Assembly (NCBI GenBank): GCA_036346395.1
Contig: CM070615.1
Coordinates: forward strand, 23,121,282-23,185,281
DNA length: 64,000 bases
DNA from: Hsuehochloa calcarea
Taxonomy: Eukaryota > Streptophyta > Magnoliopsida > Poales > Poaceae
Direction: 5' to 3'
The notes beneath the pieces are model-generated. The model worked only from the letters and a program-made list of their open reading frames with translations, did no database searches and was not told the origin of the DNA. The first letter of the stretch is position 1. Each line of letters opens with the position of its first letter. Both the position numbers and the translations under genes were made by a program. Shown here piece after piece: positions 21,101 through 30,277 of this stretch.

Positions 21101-21330
21101 GTATCATCTCCAAAGGTGATGAAGTCATCACCGCTGCTCGCGTGAAAGAGGTGAACCATTTTGAGTTTCCGGTCATGTGGCGTGAACATCCGAGTCAACG
21201 AACCACGTGTTCTTCCCCTTTCCGCGTAATCCCGAAAATCAAGGAGCAAAAGAACGATGTGTCTCAATCATCGGGATTAGATAAACAAGATTTAGGAATC
21301 CAAAGATCGAGACACACGCCCGCAAGGAGT
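18123..21330 (-). pseudogene. Sirevirus S pol: protease, integrase, RT, RNase H, broken
   Basis: Read from right to left, interrupted frames give the pol order typical of Ty1/copia (PR-IN-RT-RH). A protease block around DDFITFGDDTQGRIEG is at about 21120-21080. The pre-integrase region and integrase core (VIVDDLSRYTWVFF near 20560) follow, then QQNGVVERKNRTLVEM near 20350-20280. RT includes KLSKALYGLKQA near 19190-19230 and the catalytic YVDDII at about 19045-19062. RNase H with the FHFLKDHVEKGDIVMHF block lies at about 18245-18300. Integrase would insert the cDNA and RT-RH would copy the RNA. At least eight frame changes occur, many next to CTG or CAG sites, so part of the damage may be sequencing error. 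Confidence 0.88.
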
Positions 21331-23640
21331 ATACAAACCGAAGTACTATCCTTGATTTCATTTAACATTCTGTTATGAGCAATGTTTAAATTAAAATGAG
21401 ACTTGAATCGTCCATGGGCGGTCTGATCGGCTTTGTCAAGTGGTCGACCGGTGACCAAAACGGTCGACCGGTGACCACTCAAATGTCGACCGCCACCGAT
21501 ACACATTAGAATTAAGATGTCTAGAAACATAATGATTTGCATGAGAGAAAATCCTAATCCGTGTTTATTCTTTTCAATGTTACCATGTCTCATAGAAGCT
21601 CTAGGTTGCATGAATGAAATTCTATCAAAATTTTTCCTATCATTTTTCAACCTACGCCAACAAGATTCAATCAAATGTCCACCTTTTTGCAATAAGTGCA
21701 ATGGTACTTGGTACCACTAGAAGAGGCACCATTTGAATTAATACAAGGTTGGGCAAAGCCTCGCAGATTTAAAAGATGTTTTTGCAGTTGAGTTTTGAAT
21801 TCAATTAAACCTTTTCCAAGACTTGAATGACATTTGGGTTTGAATTGTCTTGAAAAGAATTGAATCCTAAACCTTGCTTCTTATAAGGAGTTTTAGATTT
21901 GTCAAGAATCATGTTTAATTGTTTCTTACCTTTAGAAAATTTCTCTAATGTATCATGAAGGTAAGCATTTTCTTTCTCAAGTTAACACAAGCATCACAAG
22001 TTTTATCCATAGATTTTTCCTTATACAAAGCAATTTCAAGCTTAAGAGTGGAACATGAAGCACAAGTAGTATTTTCAATATTGTCCTTAAGCTTAGCATA
22101 TTTGACTCTAGCAACTTTCTAAGATATCTTTGATTTCACGCTCTTTTCTAAGCATGAAGTGCAAGGGCTAGAATCAAATACATCAAAAGCAATCAATTTA
22201 CTAGATTCTAAACATTTTTCACAAGGAGCACTTTTAATTTCATTTAGTTCAGATTTAGCATTCTCAAGTTGTTGTACACAAATATTATGAGCAGATTGTA
22301 ACTTGGTAATTTCGAATGCATAGCATGACAAGATAAACATTCATCGTGTTCAAGAGTCTTAGCATTTTTTAAGCTCTACTTTCAGTTTGCTAATCTTTGA
22401 CTCTAATTTCTTATTTTTGTCATAACAAATTCAAGCGCTTCATCTTGACTAAGCAATTGCTCAACTATAGAATCATATTTAGCGTAAAGCTCATCATAAG
22501 TAAAAGATACCTCATTATCATCAATGTCCTCCGTGTCACCCATGAAGCACATGCCGTGAAGTCTTTGGCCTTTCCTTTCTTTTTACCTTGAGGGATCTCC
22601 TCCTCCTTGTCCTCCTCACTCCCTAGATCCACATCGCTCAAGGATTGATCCTCAAAGCGGCAAGGACCCGGTGAGCGACCTTCACAAGCTTATTTGCCTC
22701 ATACCTTGATTTGTTGAAAGGAGGCTTCTTCCAAGTCGGCTTTCCTTCCTTATGATTGCTCTTACCTTTCAAATTTGGGGCAATTTGCGGATATGATTGA
22801 GCTCACCACATTCATAGCATGTTACCTGACCACCTCTCTTTTGTTTCTCACATTATTGTAGGCCCGTGAATTTCTTAGCTAGAAGAGCTAACTCTGCTTC
22901 AGAATACTTTCAAGCTCCTCTTCATGAATAGCAGATAAACAAGCAAATGAAAATCCGTAAGAAGATTCACAAGAGTCATCAAAACCTTTTGAGAGGATCT
23001 GCTACCAAAGCTAAATTATCTTTCTTAGGATGATCAACTCTTTTAATTTCATGAGTCTTGAGTTTACTATAAAGCAATTCTAAAGTAAGACTTGAAAGAT
23101 CAACATTTTCTTCTATAGCAAGAGCTTTCATCTCCCACTCCTTGGTGTTGATTGCAACCAAGAGATGGGTGGCATTTTCGATTGAGAATATTCAATATCA
23201 ACACTTTTCATTTGATTAATTACTTTATTAAAGCGATCGAAATGTCATCGATGCTCTCTCCAGACGATCTCGAATTTATTGTACTCACGCTTGTAAACAG
23301 CTTTGGCGCACCTTTTGATTTGGGATGAACCTCATGATATGTTTCGAGAGTGTTCCAAATTTCATGCGCAGCTTGAAAGATTGCAAATTCTATCATATTC
23401 TTGTCTACCAAGTGCACCATATAAAAGATTCTTAGCCTTATTGTTGTTAGCCAAAAGAATTGCGTAGTGTAGCAATTTCAGAATAACCAATGGGCTCTAA
23501 CAACATCCCAAATAGCTTGTCCTCGCTCTCAAGAAAGACGCGCATACGATTCTTCCAATAGGCATAGTCGTGCCCATCAAGATATGCGGTTTAGTAGAAA
23601 ACTTATCCATCGCCAAAGTTCAAGGACCGTTAAGATCAAG
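21331..23640 (-). pseudogene. Sirevirus S gag, broken
   Basis: Gag in minus orientation. Near the start are EIWNTLETYHE at about 23340-23370 and the EWEMKALAIEEN to LLYSKLKTHE block at 23050-23140, typical of copia gag capsid domains. A Cys-rich, Lys/Glu-rich middle follows (22119-22340, with CEKCLESSK and CTSCLEKS) that Sireviruses have as an enlarged gag. The zinc knuckle CX2CX4HX4C at about 21652-21695 is out of frame by one base. Gag would form the particle and bind RNA. Frames are interrupted several times. The start codon is uncertain; gag probably begins close to the PBS. Confidence 0.82.
21400..21495 (-). repeat. Palindromic GGTCGACCGG segment inside coding region
   Basis: About 100 bp between the zinc knuckle and protease hold GGTCTGATCGG, two copies of GGTCGACCGGTGACCA and a further GTCGACCGCC. 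The long frame 21264-21701 runs through it. The equivalent place in S2 (about 62185-62220) lacks it. The motif is that of the LTR palindrome arrays. Confidence 0.75.
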
Positions 23641-23652
23641 ATTGAACTAACC

Positions 23653-23664
23653 GGCTCGATACCA
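23653..23664 (-). other. Altered primer-binding site of Sirevirus S
   Basis: The minus strand reads TGGTATCGAGCC where tRNA-iMet requires TGGTATCAGAGC. CAGAG appears as CGAG. The same change is seen at the PBS of G1 and G2. Two bases separate it from the 5' LTR. Confidence 0.88.
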
Positions 23665-23666
23665 CT

Positions 23667-25443
23667 TGTTGGACCGTAAAGGCGACTAGAGGGGGTGAAT
23701 AGGAGCACGCCACTTTTTCACAAATTATGAACTCAATACAATTTCACTCAAAGCTATTAGAAAGCTATGAAGATCAATATACCAAGACAAATGAAGACTA
23801 ATATTGAATTCAATTAAACCCCTAAGCAATATAACAAAATCAACTAAGATTACTAAGACTCACAAAGACGGGCGGTCTCGACTGTTATACTCAACCGGTC
23901 GGACCGATTGTCGGCGGTCCGACCGGCGCTAGTCTTGGCGGTCGGTCCGCTCCAAAATCGGTCTCGACCGGTGATGACAAAGGTCCGACCGCCGACTCCG
24001 AACCGATCCGCAACAAGAAAATCACCGATGACGGTTGCAATTAGGTGAAACTTTTGATTCTCAACTCCAATCTTTATGAAACTTTGCACACACCTTCTAT
24101 ATGCTATTGAGGACCTATTCCAATCGAATATTATGATAATTCTTGGAACGATCTTGAGCAATTGTCAATTGATTAATGAAGGTCTAAAACCGCAAGAACG
24201 AAAACTTGATCCTAAAGCTTGTTCGTGAGAGATTGATGATCAAGATGATGCTAGATAGATTCACACATATCACAGCAAGCTAATTCACGTGAAAGAATCA
24301 ATCACAAACTCGCGGATCAAAGAAAGCCCTAAAATCACCAAATTGAAAGCAAGAACGAAAAGAGACTTATCTCAAGCAAACCTTGCATAGATTGATTTCG
24401 TGATTGTTGCTGGATTACATCCACACCATCATGGATCAGTAGACAATCAAGGATCACGAAATTCTCCTCAAACCATGAAAAGCCCTAGCCTCCACCTCAA
24501 CTCCCCTAAAGACAATTAGGGTTTTGAAACATAAACAGGCGAGGGAGAAAGAGGTGCAGCCACCATCTCCTCCTATTTATAGTGGAGGCCTAAAACTCTT
24601 AGGGTTTGACTTAATTGGGCTCCCGTTAAGGCCCACTAACAAACGGGTCACACACGCACGCTTCGCGAAGCGCCGTTTTTAACTTTTGACCTAAACCGCT
24701 TCACCATGTGCCATGGATTCGCCAATAGGTCACCCTTGTCCATCTTGTGTCACGCTTGAGTCGTTGACCTCACCCGCATCGCCGATCGCTCGACCTCAAC
24801 TCTTCAAGTCTAGTCCCGATTCTCCTCGCCGCTGACCGTCGTTGACCACCAAGCTACCCGCACAACCACGCATAAGAAAACACGATTCGGGAACAAGTTC
24901 TTCACAACTTGACCCATGTTAGTCAAAACATGCATCATGCAAATCATATGCCATGAAACCAATGACTTTGACCTAACAAAACAACATCGCCACGGTTGGC
25001 CGACGCTCAAGTCGATACCGGTCCGACCGCTCCAGTGAGTTTGCCGGATCGCCCCATGGCTCGGCCGGACCGCTCCTCGTGAGCGGCCGGACCGCCTTGG
25101 GACTTAGCCAAATTCAAGCTCCCAAAATCCAAACCTTCGAAACTTAAACCAATAGAACTTCATCGAGACTCCAAAATCATGAGACCAAGTGCATTGGGAT
25201 CCCTCACTTGCCTACAACACCTATTTTTGGCCCACTCGATTTGACCACTTTGTCATCGCCGTCCGATCGCCTCATGGCCGGTCCGACCGATTTGGGACCG
25301 GCTGGACCGCCGCAAGGACCGGCCGACCGCCTGCTCAAGAAGCTCAGAACTTTGTCGAAAACACGTGAAACGACAAACCGTAAACGCCATTGCCAATTGT
25401 CACATCATCCTAAGATCTCAAACATATCCCCATGAAATCCACA
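23667..25443 (-). repeat. 5' LTR of Sirevirus S
   Basis: Partner of 14513-16293. TATA box in minus sense at 24574-24581. Palindrome clusters lie at about 23870-24005, 25015-25100 and 25255-25335. Confidence 0.92.
24574..24581 (-). promoter_or_regulatory. TATA box of Sirevirus S 5' LTR
   Basis: The minus strand reads TATAAATA, matching the position of the box in the A, S2 and left S LTRs. This is the copy that would drive transcription of S. Confidence 0.7.
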
Positions 25444-25588
25444 ATGCAAATGCCCGTAACCACCCCTGCAGACACGTCCGCGCGCCTAGTGCCGCCACAT
25501 ATGCCATGCGTGTGTCCACTGGGCCCACATGTGCTATAAGTCCATATGCCCGCGCCCCACACCACACATTCGTGCAAATAAGGTTGAT

Positions 25589-25599
25589 GCTCGACACCA
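25589..25599 (-). other. TRIM primer-binding site, degraded
   Basis: The minus strand reads TGGTGTCGAGC against TGGTATCAGAGC at 5290-5301. Again a CAGAG to CGAG change, plus one transition. Confidence 0.75.
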
Positions 25600-25601
25600 T
25601 C

Positions 25602-25848
25602 TCAGAACACCTCGATCCAAAATCGGCTCAATGTCCAAATTTCACCGTATGGCGGACCAACACACATAGCACCTCACTTACACTTTCATCCTCGCTTCGT
25701 AAAAGGGTTAACCCGGAGGTGCTACGCTTGATCCAACAGTATTATATACTACTACAACCCACTTGAGACAAGCAATGTGGGACTAATCCCACCACACAAC
25801 TTCTCATGGGCCACATGGGCCACGCTACGAGCAGGCCGGGGTATTACA
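25602..25848 (-). repeat. TRIM 5' LTR
   Basis: Matches 14212-14461. Its first bases are altered (TCAGAACACC for TGTAACACC). It ends GGGGTATTACA, followed by the ATAAC duplication at 25849-25853. Confidence 0.9.
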
Positions 25849-26137
25849 ATAACGGTTATGGACCTTGGGGCATAGGGTTGGGTGCCGAAGCATAGAGATG
25901 CTGCCCAACAACAAGAGTCATATAGAGATATGATTAGCAAAGGGTTGCTTACCATATTCACTAATCTTCTAGCTGTGATGCCAAAGCCCAGTAGTAGATT
26001 AACTGATTGTGGGTCTTGAATCACTAAATGTCATAAGAAGGATATGGTATTCAATGGGAGTATCTTCATTAAATTGTTTAATAGAAGTTACTTTTCTTGA
26101 ACATATGTCTTAGTGTTGCATATTTCTGTTGTAGATC
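25849..26137 (+). other. Leader of copia H, second part
   Basis: Continuation of the leader from 14211, ending at the gag start codon at 26138. No coding frame or clear motif. Confidence 0.75.
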
Positions 26138-26995
26138 ATGGCACCATCTGCTATACCTACATCCAGTTTTGCCTTCGTTCGATACTTGATAAAGAAAAAC
26201 TGAATGGAACAAATTTTGTGGATTGGTCCCGCAACCTGAGAATTGTTCTTAGGCAAGATAAAAAGGACCATGTTCTAGAGGAACCAATTCTCGTGTGCTC
26301 ACGAGAATGTCATGCAGCTCTTAAAACAAATTTTATAAAAGGGCTCGTGATGAATCCTTTGATGTTAGCCGCCTCATGCTTGTCACGATGAACCGAGACC
26401 TTCGAAGCGCTTGAGAACATTGAGGCCTACGATATGATCGTGGCGCTCAAAGGCATGTTTGAGACACAAGCAAGGACTGAGAGATATGAGATCTCAAAGA
26501 AATTGTTTGGATGTAAGCTAACTGAGGGTAGTCTGGTAAGCCCACATGTGATCAAAATGTTTGGTTACACACAGAGCTTGGAAAAACTTGGTTTTCCACT
26601 TAGTCAAGAGTTGGCTATAGATTTGATTCTTGCTTCGCTTCCTGCAAGCTATGGGCAGTTCATTATGACTTTTCATATGAATGGCTTAGACAAGAATCTC
26701 ACCGAACTGCATATGGTGCTTAAGACTGCAGATGACAGCATTAAGAAAAGCAACAGTCATGTGATGATTGTGCAAAAGAGTACTAGCTTCAAGAAGAAGG
26801 CTAAAACTTGGGTCAAAGGTAAAGGCAAGGTTTCGGATGGGATCCAAGTTGTGAAGACTAAACCCAAGACCAAGTCTGGCCCTAATCAAGAGAATGAATG
26901 CTTTTACTGCAAGGAGACAGGACACTGGAAGAGGAACTGCAAGAAATACTTGGCTGATCTGAAAAGGAATGGTGGGACTAAAACTTCCAATTTAG
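26138..26995 (+). pseudogene. Copia H gag
   Basis: The start ATG (26138) opens MAPSAIPTSSFAF, then a one-base shift near 26175 leads to the LDKEKLNGTNFVDW and NLRIVLRQDKKDHVLEEP blocks characteristic of this copia gag. A second break near 26390 precedes the long frame 26434-27219, with the YDMIVALKGMF and SLEKLGFPLSQELAID blocks and a basic linker. The zinc knuckle CFYCKETGHWKRNC (CX2CX4HX4C, all ligands present) is at 26899-26940. Gag would build the particle and bind element RNA. It is close in sequence to the fragment at 7442-8060. The stop at 26389 (TGA) lies in a CGA-like context and could be a C-to-T change. Confidence 0.88.
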
Positions 26996-28320
26996 GTATT
27001 AATGTTATTGATGTTTTTCTTGCTAATTCTTATGTTAACTCATGGGTATTTGATACCGGATCGGTTGCTCATATTTGCAATTCGATTCAGAGTCTAACAA
27101 GGAGTAGGAGATTAACAAGGGGTGAGATGGATCTTCGCTATTTGAATAAAGCAAGAGTTGTCGCATTAGCGATGGGACTTTGCCATTACTGTTACCTTCA
27201 GGATTTATTATGGAACTAAATAATTGTTATTACGTTCCAGCCATAAGTAGAAATATCATCTCTGCATCATGTTTGATAGCAGAGTGTTATAAGTTCATTA
27301 TAGAGAACAATGGTTGTTCTATATATTTGAATGAAATATGTTATGGCTATGCTCCCGTTTTGAACGGGTTGTTTATTTTGAATCTTGATGTTGCACCCAT
27401 CTATAATATTAATGCAAAGAGGCTTCGGCCTATTGATACAAATTCCACATTTATTTGGCATTGTCGTTTGGGTCACATCAGTGAGAAACGCATAAAAAGG
27501 CTCCACAGTGATGGAATTCTAAACTCATTTGATTTGGAATCATTTGAAATGTGTGAATCTTGCCTGATCGGAAAGATGACCAAGACACCTTTCACTGGTC
27601 GGAATGAAAGGGTGTCCGACTTGTTGGCACTCATACATACTGATGTGTGTGGACCAATCAAAGACGACAAATAGAGGTGGTTTTCAATACTTCATTACTT
27701 TCACTGATGACTTTAGTAGATATGGATATATCTATTTAATGAGGCACAAGTCGGAATCCTTTGAAAAGTTCAAGGAGTTCCAGAATGAGGTACAGAATCA
27801 ACTTGGTAAGACAATCAAGTCCTTACGATCTGATCGTGGAGGAGAATTTTTGAGCCTTGAGTTTGGTGATCATTTGAAACAATGTGGAATTGTTCCACAG
27901 CTTACACCACCGGGTACTCCACAGTGGAATGGAGTGTCTGAGCGGCGTAATCGGACCTTGTTGGACATGGTTCGATCAATGATGAGCCAATCGGATCTGC
28001 CATTGTATTTTTGGGGTTACGCTCTAGAAACTGCCGCTTTCACTTTGAACAGGGTACCATCTAAATCAGTAGATAAGACACCATATGAGATATGGACTGG
28101 GAAGAGTCCTAGTTTATCTTTTATAAAGATTTGGGGTTGTGATGTCTATGTTAAACGTTTGACATCTGACAAACTCACGCCCAAGTCGGATAAATGCTTC
28201 TTCATAGGATATCCTAGGGAAACCAAAGGATATTCTTTCTACAATCAAGAGGAGGGCAAAGTATTTGTTGCCCGAAATAGTGTGTTTTTTGGAGAAAGAG
28301 TTTCTTTCAAAAGGAGTCAG
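26996..28320 (+). pseudogene. Copia H protease and integrase
   Basis: Aspartic protease with active site WVFDTGSVAHIC (DTG codons at 27052-27060). The frame changes near 27200, then comes the pre-integrase block FIWHCRLGHISEKRIKRLH (about 27452-27510) and CESCLIGKM. Integrase catalytic acidic residues are visible in FTDDFSRYGYIYLM, in LRSDRGGEF (about 27820-27850) and in TPQWNGVSERRNRTLLD (about 27915-27965), so the D,D,E set is present. A TAG at 27672-27674 with a frame change splits the region. The frame runs to 28323. Protease would cut Gag-Pol and integrase would insert the cDNA. Confidence 0.9.
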
Positions 28321-30081
28321 TAGGAGAAAGATGCAACTCGAAGAAGTTCGAGAAACATCTGAAAGTGTTTCAACTCCTACTGAACCTCTACAGAACGAAC
28401 AAAGTGTTGTTGAACCTGTAGAAGACACATCAGCCCCACGTAGATCTAAAAGTCCGCGTCAATTGCCTATAAGGTATGTGCATGACGTATTATTGTTGAA
28501 TAATGGTGAGCCTAACACTTATAAGGAAGCGATGATGGACCCAGACTCTAAGAAATGGCTTGGAGCCATGAAGTCCGAGATAGACTCCATGAGTGTCAAT
28601 CAGGTTTGGAACCTGGTCAAGCCTCTTGATGGTGTTAGAACCATTGAGTGCAAATGGATCTATAAGAAAAAGATTGATATGGATGGAAATGTTCACATTC
28701 ATAAGGCTCGACATGTCGCAAAGGAGTTTCGACAAGTTCAAGGAGTTGACTACGATGAGACCTTCTCACCAGTAGCGATGCTTAAATCTATTCGTATCAT
28801 TCTAGCTATTGCTGCATATTTTGATTATGAGATATGGCAGATGGATGTCAAAACGGCTTTCCTTAATGGAAACCTAAGTGAGGATGTGTACATGACACAA
28901 CCTGAAGGTTTTATCGATCCAAAGAATGCTAGTAAAGTGTGCAAACTTTAGAAATCCATTTATTGGTTGAAGCAAGCATCTCGGAGTTGGAATCTGCGTT
29001 TTGATGAGGAAATCAAAAGGTTTGGTTTCGTCAAAAACAAAGAAGAACCTTGTGTTTACATGAAGATTAGTGGGAGAGCACTTGTAATTCTAATCTTATA
29101 TGTGGATGACATATTATTGTTTGGGAATGACATTCCTATGCTGGAATACGTTAAGGTATCATTGAAAAATAGTTTTTCTATGAAAGACCTAGGAGAGGCA
29201 GCATATATCTTGGGAATAAAGATCTATAGAGATAGATCAAGAAGGCTAATTGGATTAAGCCAAAGTACTTATATTGATAAGGTGTTGAATAGGTTCAACA
29301 TGCATGATGCCAAGAAAGGGTTCTTGCCTATGTCACATGGCATAAATCTTAGCAAGAATCAGTGTCCTTCGACCACTAATGAGCGAGACCGTATGAATAG
29401 TATTCCATATGCTTCAGCTATTGGATCTATTATGTATGCTATGGTTTGTACCTAACCAGATGTATCATATGCTCTAAGTGTTACGAGCAGATACCAGGCT
29501 GATCCCGGTGAAGGTCACTAGACAACTGTGAAAAACATTCTTAAGTACTTAAAAAGGACTAAGGATGTGTTCCTAGTTTATGGCGGTGATGAAGAACTCG
29601 TTGTAAAGGGTTACACCGATGCAAGCTTCCAAACCGACAAAGATGATTATTGTTCGCAATCTGGTTTTGTATTAATTTTGAATGGAGGAGCAGTGAGCTG
29701 GAAAAGTTCCAAGCAAGAAACGGTTGCTGATTCTACGACGGAGCCGAGTACATTGCGGCTTATGAAGCTGCGAAAGAAGGTGTTTGGATAAGAAATTTCC
29801 TTGCTGGGTTGGGTGTAGTTCCGAGTGCCTTGGGCCCTTTGGATCTCTATTGTGACAATAATGGGGCCATTGCGCAGGCTAAGGAGGCGATATCCCATCA
29901 GAAGTCCAAACACATACTCAGGTGTTATCATCTCATTCGTGAACTGGTCGATAGAGGAGATGTTAAGATATGCAAAGTTCATACGGATTCAAATTTTGCT
30001 GATCCATTGACTAAGGCTCTCCCACAGCTAAAACATGAGGCGCACACAAGAGCTATCGGTATTAGATACTTTAATGATTGA
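28321..30081 (+). pseudogene. Copia H reverse transcriptase and RNase H
   Basis: RT begins with the SKKWLGAMKSEIDSM block, then MDVKTAFLNGNLSEDVYM (about 28840-28895) and the catalytic YVDDILLF (YVDD codons 29099-29110). RNase H shows GYTDASFQTDKDD (about 29609-29645), a VSWKSSKQETVADSTTE block, DNNGAIAQAKE and a terminal DPLTKALP. In-frame stops interrupt it at 28949-28951 (TAG), 29453-29455 (TAA) and 29519-29521 (TAG), and the frame changes near 29740. Most stops look like C-to-T or G-to-A changes, as expected from long-term cytosine methylation. The element cannot make pol as read. Confidence 0.9.
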
Positions 30082-30087
30082 CTCTAG

Positions 30088-30101
30088 TGCAAGTGGGAGA
30101 C
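30088..30101 (+). other. Polypurine tract of copia H
   Basis: GCAAGTGGGAGAC directly before the 3' LTR start TGTTGGAAATATG at 30102. Confidence 0.85.
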
Positions 30102-30277
30102 TGTTGGAAATATGCCCTAGTGGCAATCATAGAGATGATGATATTTCATTATGTTCATGTTTTTGATAATATGTTATCATGTTCCTTGAATGAATCATTT
30201 GTTATAGATCAATAAGTATGTGACTTGTTGGTGGAACTCTTTAACTTATATGTGTCATTCTAAATGTATCCCTGGTC
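30102..30277 (+). repeat. 3' LTR of copia H, first part
   Basis: 176 bp matching 11413-11590, ending in TGGTC (30273-30277), the left target-site duplication of G1. It continues at 55009. Confidence 0.93.
30273..30277. repeat. TSD of chromovirus G1, left copy (TGGTC)
   Basis: TGGTC precedes TGTCGGACC. The right copy at 55004-55008 follows ...GGGACGCTACA. In the uninterrupted H LTR the site is TGGTCGGAGG at 11586. Confidence 0.95.

Larger units (their letters stand above)
14513..25443 (-). mobile_element. Sirevirus S (minus), 10.9 kb, recent
   Basis: LTRs 14513-16293 and 23667-25443 (1781 and 1777 bp) are nearly identical apart from changes at CTG, CAG and CCG sites. It has a PBS at 23653-23664, gag and pol on the minus strand, a long 3' noncoding region and a polypurine tract. 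It sits inside the TRIM: left flank ...CATACGCGGC and right flank ATGCAAATGCCCG correspond to CATACGCGGCAAATGCCCG at 5135-5153. No perfect 5-bp duplication is visible (GCGGC against ATGCA). Confidence 0.92.
14212..25848 (-). mobile_element. TRIM retrotransposon, split by Sirevirus S
   Basis: Without the insert (14513-25443) it is only about 700 bp. LTR 14212-14461 (250 bp) is followed by an internal part of about 210 bp (14462-14512 and 25444-25601) and LTR 25602-25848 (247 bp). A pyrimidine run after the left LTR is the minus-strand polypurine tract. The PBS lies next to the right LTR. No coding capacity: a terminal-repeat retrotransposon in miniature that must borrow proteins. I see no 5S rRNA sequence in the LTR, so it is not an obvious Cassandra element. 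The parts flanking S join to match 5110-5170. Confidence 0.9.
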
